The notes under the pieces are model-generated. The model was given only the letters and a program-made list of their open reading frames with translations. It made no database searches and was not told where the DNA came from. From Chitinivibrionales bacterium (GTDB lineage Bacteria; Fibrobacterota; Chitinivibrionia; Chitinivibrionales; JANQEN01): a DNA stretch of 64,000 nt. The DNA lies in the NCBI GenBank assembly GCA_028278335.1, contig JANQEN010000055.1, positions 62,001 to 126,000 of the forward strand. The letters run 5' to 3'. Positions within the stretch are counted from its first letter, which is position 1, and each line of letters starts with the position of its first letter. Shown one piece after another: positions 18,285-27,813 of this stretch. The position numbers were made by a program, and so were the translations under genes.

Positions 18285-21200
18285 AATACTGATATCTTCA
18301 TTTGACAATTTGCTCACCGCATAGAGAAAGGCACTGGCCAAACGAGCATTGGTAATCAGGGGAATGTTAAAATCAATGGCACTTCGTCTAATCTGATAAT
18401 CCTGATCCAATTCGTTCTTAGTAAGGTTTTTAGGGATATTGACAACCAAATTTACTTGCTTACTCTTGATAAAATCAAGTGTATTGGGTTTCTTATTTTC
18501 ATCGGGCCAATGAAGTTTGATAGTCTCTATACCATTAAGTTTAAAGAAGTCATGAGTTCCTGCTGTGGTGTAGACATCATACCCCTTTTCAATAAGAAGT
18601 CGGGCGCTATTTACCAATTCTGTTTTAGTACGTGTCGGCCCAGCAGAAATGAGTACGCTTTTTTCTGGGATAGTGTAGCCTACAGAAAGCATCGACTTTA
18701 ATACACCCTCATAGTAATTATCACCAATACAGCCGACCTCACCAGTAGAGGACATATCAACACCTAAGATAGGATCAGCCTTTTGTAAACGGGCAAAGGA
18801 GAATTGTGGTGCTTTCACACCAACATAGTCGAGCTCAAAGAGCGACTTGCTTGGTTTTTCTACTGGTTCGCCTAACATAATATTCGTCGCAATTTCAATG
18901 AAGTTTGTCTTTAAAACTTTCGACACAAAGGGAAAGCTTCTGGAGGCCCTGAGATTACATTCAATTACCTTGATATCATTATCCTTGGCTAAAAATTGAA
19001 TGTTGAAAGGACCAGAAATAGATAAACTTTTTGCGATCTCCCGTGAGATAATTTTTATGCGGCGGGTTGTTTCGACATACACTTTCTGCGGTGGAAAGAG
19101 CATGGTTGCATCACCGGAATGTACACCGGCATATTCTACGTGTTCAGAAATTGCATAGGCAAAAATTTCTCCGTCCTTTGCAACAGCATCCATCTCAATC
19201 TCTTTAGCATGTTCAATGAATTCTGACACCACCACCGGATATTGTTTTGATACTTTTACTGCTAAATCCAGAAAGTGTTCAAGCTCTTCTCTATTGGAAA
19301 CAACGTTCATTGCTGATCCCGAGAGAACATAGGAGGGACGAATAAGAACAGGAAATCCCACATCTTCTACAAAGGAATAGATATCATCAATAGTAGTGAG
19401 CTCACGCCAACGGGGTTGGTCAATTTTTAGAGCATCAAGCATCGATGAAAACTTATGTCTGTTTTCGGCATTGTCAATTGACTGTGGAGAGGTGCCTAAA
19501 ATGGTCACGTCCTGTTCATGGAGACGCATAGCAAGGTTATTAGGTATTTGTCCACCGGTTGAGACAATTACTCCCTTGGGAGTCTCCAGATCAATAATAT
19601 CCATCACCCGCTCAAAAGTCAACTCATCAAAATAGAGTCGGTCACATATGTCATAGTCGGTACTCACCGTCTCTGGGTTATAGTTTATCATAACCGAGCG
19701 ATATTTTGCCTTATTAATAGCATTAAGGGCATTGACTCCACACCAGTCAAACTCTACGGAACTTCCGATTCGATACGCTCCAGAACCGAGGACCACAACA
19801 GAATTGCCATCCTCTTCGTAAGAGAGATCATGTTCTGTTCCATTATAGGTTAAATAGAGATAGTTGGTTTGTGCGGGATATTCTGCAGCAAGTGTATCGA
19901 TCTGCTTCACAGAAGGAACGATTCCCCTGCTTTTACGATATTTGCGAACCCGTATTACATCTTCTGTAATAAAGTCGGAGTCACTTTTAAATACACACCG
20001 GCCAATCTGAAAATCTGAGAAACCCATTTTTTTAGCACTCAGAAGCATGTCGTCAGAGACATCTTCCAAAGTTGAGTACTTTGATAGCGCTTCCTGGAGA
20101 TCAAAAATACGCTTCAGTTTATCGAGGAACCACTTATCAATCTTTGTCAATTCCCATATTTGATCAATGGTATACCCTTTGTAAAAGGCCATGGCAATCG
20201 CAAAGATGCGCATATCAGTAGGAGCTTCAAGTTCTTTTTCAATAATAATATTCTCAATATCACGGTTTCCAACAAAGCCATGCATACCCTGGCCGATCAT
20301 GCGAAGGCCCTTTTGGATCGCCTCTTCAAAGGTGCGACCAATTGCCATCACCTCACCGACACTCTTCATGCTACTACCGATTTCCTTTGACACACCCCAA
20401 AATTTATTGAGGTCCCATCGTGGAATTTTACACACGATATAATCCAAAGCAGGTTCAAAACAGGCGGTGGTAGTTTTGGTAACGGAATTTTTAAGCTGAT
20501 GTAGTCCAAAACCAAGCCCAAGCTTTGCCGCGACAAAGGCCAGGGGATACCCTGTTGCCTTTGAGGCCAAGGCACTTGATCGAGAAAGTCGAGCATTTAC
20601 CTCAATTACTCGGTAATCCTCAGAATAGGGATCTAAGGCAAATTGGATATTACATTCGCCAATAATGCCAATATGACGGATAATGTCAATTGACAACTTA
20701 CGCAATTTATGATATTCACTATTATTCAAGGTTTGGGAAGGAGCAACAACGATACTTTCACCAGTATGTATCCCAAGAGGGTCAAAGTTCTCCATGTTAC
20801 ACACGGTGATACAGTTATCATATTTATCACGGACGACTTCATACTCTACCTCTTTCCAACCCTTCAGTGACTCCTCAACGAGTATTTGGTCGGAGTAGGA
20901 GAATGCCTTAGATCCTAGACTATAGAGCTCCTCATTATTTGAGCAAAATCCACTTCCTAATCCTCCAAGAGAGTAAGCTGAGCGGATAATAATAGGAAAT
21001 CCCAAGGTTTCTGCAGCTTCAACCGCAGCTTCAATACTGGTCACGGCAATACTACGGGGAACCTTGACATTGATTTCATCAAGCTTTCTAACAAAATTAT
21101 CGCGATCTTCTGTATCGATAATCGCTTGAATCGGTGTACCGAGGACACGGACATTATTATCTGAAAAAATATTTTGCTTATGGAGGGCAATACCACAATT

Positions 21201-21482
21201 CAATGCAGTTTGACCACCAAAGGAGAGTAAAACCCCATCGGGTTTCTCCTTTTTAATTACTTTCTCTACAAAAAAGGGTGTGACCGGCAAGAAATAGATC
21301 TTGTCGGCAATATTATCAGAAGTCTGAATTGTGGCGATATTGGGGTTAATAAGAACTGTTTCAATTCCCTCTTCCCGTAATGCCTTAAGAGCCTGTGAAC
21401 CGGAATAGTCAAATTCACCGGCTTCACCAATTTTCAAGGCGCCAGAGCCTAGCACAACTACTTTTTTAATATCTTTTTCCAT
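18264..21482 (-). CDS. carB: Carbamoyl-phosphate synthase large subunit
   Basis: A 1072-aa enzyme of normal length that makes carbamoyl phosphate for arginine and pyrimidine synthesis from bicarbonate, ATP and ammonia passed on by CarA. The first ATP-grasp half starts with VVVLGSGALKIGEAGEFDYS and the second with VVVLGSGAYRIGSSVEFDWC, the classic duplicated entry motif. Catalytic loops are visible as VIEVNARLSRSSALASKATG and VIECNLRASRSFPFVSKV. The C-terminal MGS-like allosteric domain starts about residue 935 (VLISAGPTRTKTELV). It follows carA by 24 bp in the same operon. Confidence 0.98.
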   Translation of the reverse strand: MEKDIKKVVVLGSGALKIGEAGEFDYSGSQALKALREEGIETVLINPNIATIQTSDNIADKIYFLPVTPFFVEKVIKKEKPDGVLLSFGGQTALNCGIALHKQNIFSDNNVRVLGTPIQAIIDTEDRDNFVRKLDEINVKVPRSIAVTSIEAAVEAAETLGFPIIIRSAYSLGGLGSGFCSNNEELYSLGSKAFSYSDQILVEESLKGWKEVEYEVVRDKYDNCITVCNMENFDPLGIHTGESIVVAPSQTLNNSEYHKLRKLSIDIIRHIGIIGECNIQFALDPYSEDYRVIEVNARLSRSSALASKATGYPLAFVAAKLGLGFGLHQLKNSVTKTTTACFEPALDYIVCKIPRWDLNKFWGVSKEIGSSMKSVGEVMAIGRTFEEAIQKGLRMIGQGMHGFVGNRDIENIIIEKELEAPTDMRIFAIAMAFYKGYTIDQIWELTKIDKWFLDKLKRIFDLQEALSKYSTLEDVSDDMLLSAKKMGFSDFQIGRCVFKSDSDFITEDVIRVRKYRKSRGIVPSVKQIDTLAAEYPAQTNYLYLTYNGTEHDLSYEEDGNSVVVLGSGAYRIGSSVEFDWCGVNALNAINKAKYRSVMINYNPETVSTDYDICDRLYFDELTFERVMDIIDLETPKGVIVSTGGQIPNNLAMRLHEQDVTILGTSPQSIDNAENRHKFSSMLDALKIDQPRWRELTTIDDIYSFVEDVGFPVLIRPSYVLSGSAMNVVSNREELEHFLDLAVKVSKQYPVVVSEFIEHAKEIEMDAVAKDGEIFAYAISEHVEYAGVHSGDATMLFPPQKVYVETTRRIKIISREIAKSLSISGPFNIQFLAKDNDIKVIECNLRASRSFPFVSKVLKTNFIEIATNIMLGEPVEKPSKSLFELDYVGVKAPQFSFARLQKADPILGVDMSSTGEVGCIGDNYYEGVLKSMLSVGYTIPEKSVLISAGPTRTKTELVNSARLLIEKGYDVYTTAGTHDFFKLNGIETIKLHWPDENKKPNTLDFIKSKQVNLVVNIPKNLTKNELDQDYQIRRSAIDFNIPLITNARLASAFLYAVSKLSNEDISIKSWDEY

Positions 21483-21506
21483 GATCGGTATTCTTTATTT
21501 AAAGTG

Positions 21507-22586
21507 TTATTTTTGTTTCTTCATTAAGTTGATAAAATCGTCAAAGAGAGCCTCGGTATCCACCGGTCCACCTGAAGCCTCGGGATGAAACTGTGACGAG
21601 AAAAAGGGTTTTGATGAATGGCGAATTCCTTCGCAGGTGTCATCATTCACATTGGTAAAATAGGGCTCCCATCCTGGCTGCAATGTTTTTGTATCCAAGG
21701 CATAGCCATGATTTTGCGATGTGATATAGCAACGATCAGTTCCCTCCATCAGGACTGGTTGGTTATGACTTCGGTGACCGTATTTAAGCTTATAGGTATC
21801 AGCGCCGGAGGCAAGTCCCATCAACTGTGTTCCCAAACAGATGCCGAACACTGGTTTATCACCTTCCAAGGCTTTCTTTAGATTATTGATCGTTACATCA
21901 CACATTTTTGGATTCCCCGGACCATTGGAGATAAACAGACCGTCATACTCTTCTGTAAAGATATCATAATCCCAGGGTACCCGTATGACCGTAACATCTC
22001 GATCTAAAAAACAGCGAATAATATTATTTTTAACACCGCAATCTATAAGAACGACCTTGTATTTGCCATCCCCATAGACAATCTTCTTCTTGGTGCTCAC
22101 TTGATCAACCAAGTTTTCCAGGTTAGGATCATAGTACTCAACATCCTCTCCCTCGAAAAGTATCTTTCCAAGCATGGCACCCTTTTCACGAATAATCTTC
22201 GTTAATGCCCTGGTGTCAACATCAAATATTCCTGGTATTTCTTGATCGATAAGCCACTGTGCAAGACTTGTCTCGGCATTCCAATGGCTGTAATTAAAGG
22301 AGTAGTCGGAAATGATCAATGCAGAGATATGAATTCTATCGGATTCGAAGAATTTTAAAAGATCATGTTCCATCTCCTTAATCGGCACACCATAGTTACC
22401 AATAAGAGGATAGGTTGCAATTAAGAGCTGTCCCTTGTATGAAGGGTCAGTTAAACTTTCCGGATATCCGGTCATGGCTGTGTTGAATACAACCTCTCCA
22501 GCAACAGACTTTTCATACCCAAAGGATTTGCCGGTAAAGGTCGCACCATTTTCTAAAACCAATGATACTTTCTTATACGTTTTCAT
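21507..22586 (-). CDS. carA: Carbamoyl-phosphate synthase small subunit
   Basis: A 359-aa glutaminase subunit that hydrolyses glutamine and channels ammonia to CarB. The N-terminal CPSase domain has SLVLENGATFTGKSFG and GEVVFNTAMTGYPESLTDPS. The class I glutamine amidotransferase has its nucleophile in FGICLGTQLMGLA and the His/Glu pair in SQFHPEA. The residue after LG is Thr where most members have His; this is not a catalytic-triad position. The ATG at 22586 is preferred to a TTG two codons upstream. It lies between thiS and carB. Confidence 0.97.
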   Translation of the reverse strand: MKTYKKVSLVLENGATFTGKSFGYEKSVAGEVVFNTAMTGYPESLTDPSYKGQLLIATYPLIGNYGVPIKEMEHDLLKFFESDRIHISALIISDYSFNYSHWNAETSLAQWLIDQEIPGIFDVDTRALTKIIREKGAMLGKILFEGEDVEYYDPNLENLVDQVSTKKKIVYGDGKYKVVLIDCGVKNNIIRCFLDRDVTVIRVPWDYDIFTEEYDGLFISNGPGNPKMCDVTINNLKKALEGDKPVFGICLGTQLMGLASGADTYKLKYGHRSHNQPVLMEGTDRCYITSQNHGYALDTKTLQPGWEPYFTNVNDDTCEGIRHSSKPFFSSQFHPEASGGPVDTEALFDDFINLMKKQK

Positions 22587-22634
22587 TGTCAACTTTTCTG
22601 AAAATTTGTTAACACCCAGTATTACATTATTATT

Positions 22635-22835
22635 TTATCCACCACCGACCAGCGATAGCAGCTCAATTTGATCATTCTCATTGAGGGCATAAGTATCCCA
22701 GTAATTTCTTTTTACAATCTCTTGATTAACTTCAACAACAACATGAAGTGCATCGAGCTTTTTTAAAGAGATAATCTCAGCTACAGTAGACTTATGTGGG
22801 ATTTCTTCTGTTTTTCCATTAATGGAAATGTTCAT
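22635..22835 (-). CDS. thiS: Sulfur carrier protein ThiS
   Basis: A 66-aa ubiquitin-like protein (MNISINGKTEEI...) ending LVGGG. The C-terminal Gly-Gly is the site of adenylation and thiocarboxylate formation in thiazole synthesis for thiamine. The family normally ends in GG; here a third Gly is present, so the thiocarboxylate may form on an extra residue or the tail may be trimmed. No thiF, thiG or thiH is in the window. It is the first gene of a run with carA and carB (42 bp gap). AGGT precedes the ATG by five bases. Confidence 0.88.
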   Translation of the reverse strand: MNISINGKTEEIPHKSTVAEIISLKKLDALHVVVEVNQEIVKRNYWDTYALNENDQIELLSLVGGG

Positions 22836-22870
22836 ACTACACTACCTGGATATCATCTACCCCTAATAAA

Positions 22871-22892
22871 AAAGGGCTACATTTAACCCTTT
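22871..22892 (-). terminator. Leader hairpin with T-run upstream of thiS
   Basis: On the minus strand AAAGGG-TTAAATGTAG-CCCTTT followed by TTTATT, about 35 nt before the thiS start. A second stem, CTATGA-aatga-TCATAG, lies just upstream (22911-22927). A terminator placed this close to the first gene of an operon suggests attenuation rather than the end of the distant PorV gene (stop at 23275). The rest of 22836-23274 is AT-rich with nothing else recognised. Confidence 0.45.
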
Positions 22893-23274
22893 CTCTGGCT
22901 TACACACATACTATGATCATTTCATAGCCTAATAAAATAAAATAAGATCACCACAAGTATCGAAGTAGTTTTTCAAAATTTAAATTATTTTTATTATGCA
23001 CAATTTCCCTACTTATTCACAATCGAACAAATTTACGTTTTACCTCAAAATAGCACAACAGTTTAGAAATCTTTCGTTACAAGACAAGGTTATACAGGCG
23101 CTATTCGTAATTTTTCACAAAACTTAATTAGGAATCTTTTTGTATACTTTTTACAATCTTTTCTTGGTTCACTGGTTGTTGGAAGTTTATCGCTCTCTAT
23201 TTTAGACTGACAATAATGATCAACATAGGAAACAATGAATTTTCGATTCTTCAACTGAGGGGGAGGATTCTTAG

Positions 23275-24348
23275 TTAAAAACTGAGTCCCACTGCAAGTC
23301 TTAAAAAGGAGTAGTCAATTTCATCAAAACTAAAGGAGTAATCTAAAAAATACCTTTTATAATGCACTCCAGCTCCTAAGGTAACAATTCTATTAGACAC
23401 ACCCACTCTAAAGGCAACCATCTCAAAGAATTCACCCTCCAGTCCTGCATGCAAGGTGACATCATAGAGTTTATGCAGAGCAATGGCACAGGTCCAATTG
23501 CCTGATAAAAAGCCACTTCTATCTATATAGGATAATCCATAGTATTGCGCCATATGCACCGGCTCAGTGTAATCCTCATAGGAGTGAAGCCAAATCATTT
23601 CAGTGGGGAGAAAATCAATAAAGGAGCAGGCTAAAATTATTTCCCGCCGTATGGCATCCCTATCCAGATCATAATCAACCCCCATCCGAACGGTAAGGCC
23701 ACCATCCAAATTAACGTTATAACCAAGACGCACCTTATCGCCAGGAGTCATAGTCTCCCACAGCGCTTTTATATTGACGCCAATAGCAACATCAACAGGT
23801 AGAGGAATTGAAAACCCACTAGGTCGGGGTACGGGGATCGAAAAGTTTTTTGCAATGGTAGCATGTACTCTGTGCTTATTATTATGAAATACACCTACCG
23901 GTGAAAAGTCAAAGGAGGAGTGCACATATTTCATCTCCTCATAAGAAAGGGGCAATGAATCCCACTCATTGATATGATCGGGAAAAAAGGCTGAATAGAC
24001 CAATCCAGCAAAGAGACCATTTTGAATTGGTGCGGTAAAGGCAATTGATCCAAGGCTTGACAATCCGCGATATAACTTAGCACCCTCCATAGTGACATGA
24101 TAGGACTCAGAAAGCGCAACCAATGATGGATTCCAAAAGGCACTCAATTCACTATAGGGAAGGACAACCCCGGCGTTTCCCATTGCCACAGTTCTGCAGC
24201 CAATGGGGACATGATTGAATTCCGCAGCATAGCGAATTTCCATCTCTCCAGCCGGTTGTGTGGTATCAGGCACTTGCGCAACGAGTATGTCACTTGCCAG
24301 TGCCGCAATCCACAGTACCATTGTGATGCGCAAGGAACCGGGACGCAT
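23275..24348 (-). CDS. PorV/PorQ-family outer-membrane beta-barrel protein
   Basis: A 357-aa protein with a signal peptide (hydrophobic core about residues 9-24, cleavage near LVAQ). A motif typical of PorV/PorQ-like proteins follows: CRTVAMGNAGVVLPYSELSA, then FWNPSLVAL. The remainder alternates polar and hydrophobic residues and ends in F (LAVGLSF), as expected for a barrel inserted in the outer membrane. AGGAG overlapping the yjbQ stop gives coupling, which supports the ATG at 24348 over the TTG before it. PorV homologues serve type IX secretion, but no other T9SS gene is here. Confidence 0.8.
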   Translation of the reverse strand: MRPGSLRITMVLWIAALASDILVAQVPDTTQPAGEMEIRYAAEFNHVPIGCRTVAMGNAGVVLPYSELSAFWNPSLVALSESYHVTMEGAKLYRGLSSLGSIAFTAPIQNGLFAGLVYSAFFPDHINEWDSLPLSYEEMKYVHSSFDFSPVGVFHNNKHRVHATIAKNFSIPVPRPSGFSIPLPVDVAIGVNIKALWETMTPGDKVRLGYNVNLDGGLTVRMGVDYDLDRDAIRREIILACSFIDFLPTEMIWLHSYEDYTEPVHMAQYYGLSYIDRSGFLSGNWTCAIALHKLYDVTLHAGLEGEFFEMVAFRVGVSNRIVTLGAGVHYKRYFLDYSFSFDEIDYSFLRLAVGLSF

Positions 24349-24360
24349 CAACTGTTTCTC

Positions 24361-24765
24361 CTATTCGCCGATTATGGTAACCGATACAGTCCTGTTCCGC
24401 GGTCCATCAAACTCGCAAAAGTAAACAGATTGCCACGTACCAAGGACACAATTTCCCTTCTGTATCGGAATTGTTACGCTAAATCCCACGAGGGAAGCCT
24501 TGAGATGGCTGTCAGAGTTACCTTCACAATGATGATAGGAAGGATCCTGAGGCACTAACTGGTTAAGTTTCCAAAAAAAATCTCTACCCACATCGGGATC
24601 AGCATTTTCATTAATGGTCAATCCCGCAGTTGTATGCTGGCTTGACACTGTAATTATACCATTACTGATCGATGATTGGGAAACAATTTTCCGCAGGGAT
24701 GCGGTAATATCAACCCAACAGGTCCGCCGGCTGGTTTTCACCGGCACGTGTTCATAAAATACCAT
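24361..24765 (-). CDS. yjbQ: YjbQ / UPF0047 family protein
   Basis: A 134-aa protein of the UPF0047 fold. Conserved features are GIITVSSQHTTAGLTINENA (the HTT site), a histidine region YHHCEGNSDSHLK and the C-terminal GTWQSVYFCEFDGPRNR. Family members have weak thiamine-phosphate-synthase activity, and their natural role is unsettled. AAGGA overlaps the stop region of the M23 gene before it (13 bp gap), and the PorV gene follows with coupling, so the three form an operon. Confidence 0.92.
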   Translation of the reverse strand: MVFYEHVPVKTSRRTCWVDITASLRKIVSQSSISNGIITVSSQHTTAGLTINENADPDVGRDFFWKLNQLVPQDPSYHHCEGNSDSHLKASLVGFSVTIPIQKGNCVLGTWQSVYFCEFDGPRNRTVSVTIIGE

Positions 24766-24778
24766 GGTAGTTCCTTAA

Positions 24779-25714
24779 TTAATTTACAATAATATCTGAA
24801 GGAAGGATATACTTCATAGGGTTGGTATGTTTATCGAATTTTCTTACTTCATAGTGCAAATGAGGCCCGGTGCTTCTTCCTGTGTTGCCAATGTAGCCTA
24901 TTCTCTCCCGGCGCTTAACCACTTGCCCCTCTTCTACAGAGGCCTGTTCTAAGTGAGCGTATACAGTCATATAACTGCCACCGCTGTGGCTAATTTTTAT
25001 CGAGAGTCCATAATTCCCACGATAGCCAACAAAAGTGACGATACCGTCGGCAGTTGACATCACCGGAGTCCACGTTTTATTGGCAATATCAAGGCCCTCA
25101 TGAAATGCCATCCCGCCAATAAAGGGATGATACCGCAGACCAAAGGTTGAGGTGACGCGACCTCTGGCTGGCCACACAGAAGGATACTGTGCCCAGCGGT
25201 CCTTTTGCATGTAAATATGGTCTGCCATACGAGAAAAAGTAGTATCCTGCAAGCTTGCTTGACGAAGTAGTGCTTCAATATCTCGTTTTAGCATACTGGT
25301 GCTGCGCACAATAGGATCCTCAAAAGATTCATTGATGATCTGCTCTAAGCTTGGGGGACCTCCCACACCAACATTACGAATATCTTCATTAATGGTGTTC
25401 ATTCCAAATTTCAGACGGGTCTCATCTTCAAAGGCAACCAATCCTTTGATTCTATCTTTGTACTGATTGGACAATTTTTTAAAGAAGGTGATTTTATTAA
25501 TAAGGTCTCTATTTTCTGTACGTTTGTCAATTATTCCAAAATGGCCATAGCTATACTTGGCAATAAAAAATACAGAACGAGCAAATCCTGCTGCACTTCC
25601 CAGAACAACCAAAAAAAACAGAGCTACAATAATGGGTGAGAGGTTAAGTCGTTTTTCTTTGGATGTGCCACTTGATGATATTACATAAAAAGACCATTTA
25701 TCCTTATTTTCCAT
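24779..25714 (-). CDS. Membrane-anchored M23 (LytM) peptidase
   Basis: A 311-aa protein. It has a cytoplasmic N-tail, a membrane helix about residues 26-48, and a helical/coiled-coil linker to about 180. The LytM domain follows, with the zinc ligands H-x-x-x-D (FHEGLDIANK, about 205-209) and H-x-H (GPHLHYEVRKF, about 285-287). All ligands are present, so it should cut peptidoglycan cross-bridges or activate amidases. The linker layout resembles the MepM/SpoIIQ/bactofilin-associated M23 type. First gene of the operon with yjbQ and porV-like. Confidence 0.93.
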   Translation of the reverse strand: MENKDKWSFYVISSSGTSKEKRLNLSPIIVALFFLVVLGSAAGFARSVFFIAKYSYGHFGIIDKRTENRDLINKITFFKKLSNQYKDRIKGLVAFEDETRLKFGMNTINEDIRNVGVGGPPSLEQIINESFEDPIVRSTSMLKRDIEALLRQASLQDTTFSRMADHIYMQKDRWAQYPSVWPARGRVTSTFGLRYHPFIGGMAFHEGLDIANKTWTPVMSTADGIVTFVGYRGNYGLSIKISHSGGSYMTVYAHLEQASVEEGQVVKRRERIGYIGNTGRSTGPHLHYEVRKFDKHTNPMKYILPSDIIVN

Positions 25715-26070
25715 TGATTACCTTTAGAATCTTCCCAAATATTTTATCATATCCTCAATCAAATATTGAATAAAATATGTACGTTTCTAGTTCTAAGTAT
25801 ACCCCCCAATGATTGAAAATGTCAATGTTATAAAATAATATGGACAACAACATATTGGTATAAATGGTTCAATTTATGCATTTTTGTAATAAATCGCTTA
25901 AACATTGATTTATGCACAAATACATTTGCATACCGCATTTAATTAGCCATACTTTAGCATCACTTAATTTTTATCGGCATATCATTGATTTTATTTAATA
26001 ATATATTGTACGTTAACATTATATTGAATTAAATACATTATAATTACATGCCTTTGAATAGTGTTTATAT
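25715..26070. other. AT-rich intergenic stretch, no gene
   Basis: About 355 bp of very AT-rich sequence between the M23 gene start and the end of the prolyl-tRNA-synthetase-like gene. No open frame, strong hairpin or repeat shared with other parts of the window was seen. It should hold the promoter of the M23 operon. Confidence 0.4.
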
Positions 26071-27678
26071 TTAAGATTGCACTATTTTAAGTATATATTC
26101 TTCAATATTTTTTATGGGAATACTCTCCTTCTTATCCTGATCACGCAATTTGCAGGTTACTACTCCCTGATCCAATCCTTTTTTACCAAAATCCACTCGA
26201 ATAGGGAATCCGCAAAGGTCACAATCTTTAAATTTTACCCCAGGCCTCTCATTTCGATCATCACACATGACCGAAATTCCCTTTTCTACCAATGTATCAT
26301 GCAATGCCCTTGCTGTACTAAAGGTTTTTGGATCCCTAGGGTCCAGGCAGTTAATCAAGACCTGAAAAGGAGCAATTGGGAGGGGAAAGATTAATCCATT
26401 ATCATCCCGGTTTGATTGGACAAAGAGATCTATGAGGTGCACTACATTGACGACTCCATACCCACTATGCACAGGATTCCTTTTTCCATTCTCATTAAGG
26501 TAATACATGTATGTGTTTTCATCTCCTTTCAAATGAGAAAGAAGCATACTCGGCTTAAGTTCAACTGCACCTGTTTGACATTTGACACATAGATCCCCCT
26601 CTTTTATAAAACTTAGGTCTTCATAAAATTCAAAGTCCAAATCTCGCAAAACATCAATACATACCAAATGGTAATCCTCTTTATTTCCTCCACAAACCGC
26701 ATTTGTCAACCCCTGAATTGAGGTGTCTGCAATGAGTCTTGTTATCAATTGGTTGCTGTTTTTAAAAGGCCCACAGTATCCAAAAGGGATTTGTCCTGTA
26801 TATTTCTCTTCGTCAAGAATAGAAAGGCTCTTTGCATTGAGCGTTTTTATCAGTTTCAGCTCGTTAAGTTCACGATCTCCCCGAAGGCAGACACCAATAA
26901 TTTCATCACCTTTATCAATTTCGTATAATAGCATTTTTATTACTGAAGAGGGCTTGACCGATAAAAATTCGGACACCTCCTCAATTGATTTTTTCCCAGG
27001 GGTCAACACCTCTTTTGGTGTCCGACTAGCAAGGTCCTTTTCATCTGCTTGTTGGAGCATAGATGGTATAGTTGGCGCATCATTGATGGTTGACACATTG
27101 CCACAGGAGTCACAAAGAGAGATTGCACTGTCTCCAAATTCAACGACTGCATGGATATCATAACGACTATCAGAATCAATGCTGGCTACCTGTATAGGAA
27201 TCTCCTTACTAATAGGTAATGATTCGATTATTTGTTCAACACTCTCTTTTACTTTTGTATGATGTTCCACTAGGATTTCTTTAGTTTGAAAAAATGAAAG
27301 AATATGTAATTGAGGAACTTCATTTTCTTGGATGTGCTGCTGCCGAGGTTCTCCACCTGTAAGAGCGAACACCAATAGAGGCAGATCTTTATATGACCGA
27401 ATTCCATGGCTTATGGCTCCTCTAATAATTGCATCGATAGGATTTCTAGCCAAATTCTGAGGTGGTACCATTACTTCAAGAGCACCAAACTTTTCCATCT
27501 CACATCGCAAGATCTGCTCAAATCTACGAAGAAAATGTAAACCCAAAGGAAGCCATACGTAAGAATCACTCACAGACTTTTGAATCATACCTGCTTTTGC
27601 AAGCAAGCTTTTAGTTTCCGAAACTTCGTTGGAGGGGAACTCCCGTAATGTTTTAAGGTAGAAATCAGTCCAGTACAC
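26071..27678 (-). CDS. Prolyl-tRNA synthetase paralog with degenerate catalytic core
   Basis: A 535-aa relative of bacterial ProRS, starting at GTG 27678 with AAAGGA six bases before it. The N-terminus (KAGMIQKSVSDSYVWLPLGL) aligns with motif 1. The part that should carry the proline pocket (THEE) and motif 2 (R-x-E-x-RPRFG, then SREFLMKD) is shortened and unrecognisable. Motif 3 (GCYGIGVxR in the family) reads SGYGVVNVV, without the ATP-binding Arg. The editing insertion (about 225-345) keeps the Lys in SVIKMLL, LRGDRELNE and GYCGPF. The anticodon domain keeps DDRNERPGVKFKDCDL. I infer it cannot make prolyl-AMP and may edit or bind tRNA-Pro. It is divergent from the dehydrogenase gene. Confidence 0.85.
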   Translation of the reverse strand: MYWTDFYLKTLREFPSNEVSETKSLLAKAGMIQKSVSDSYVWLPLGLHFLRRFEQILRCEMEKFGALEVMVPPQNLARNPIDAIIRGAISHGIRSYKDLPLLVFALTGGEPRQQHIQENEVPQLHILSFFQTKEILVEHHTKVKESVEQIIESLPISKEIPIQVASIDSDSRYDIHAVVEFGDSAISLCDSCGNVSTINDAPTIPSMLQQADEKDLASRTPKEVLTPGKKSIEEVSEFLSVKPSSVIKMLLYEIDKGDEIIGVCLRGDRELNELKLIKTLNAKSLSILDEEKYTGQIPFGYCGPFKNSNQLITRLIADTSIQGLTNAVCGGNKEDYHLVCIDVLRDLDFEFYEDLSFIKEGDLCVKCQTGAVELKPSMLLSHLKGDENTYMYYLNENGKRNPVHSGYGVVNVVHLIDLFVQSNRDDNGLIFPLPIAPFQVLINCLDPRDPKTFSTARALHDTLVEKGISVMCDDRNERPGVKFKDCDLCGFPIRVDFGKKGLDQGVVTCKLRDQDKKESIPIKNIEEYILKIVQS

Positions 27679-27813
27679 AGCATGTCCTTTATTTTATCAT
27701 CAAAGAATTAAGTAACTGCTGAAAAATATATACTGGATCGAACTGAACTGCTTTATCAAGATGAACGGAAGAACTATATTTTAACCTACTTTACAATCTA
27801 CAGGAAAAGACTG

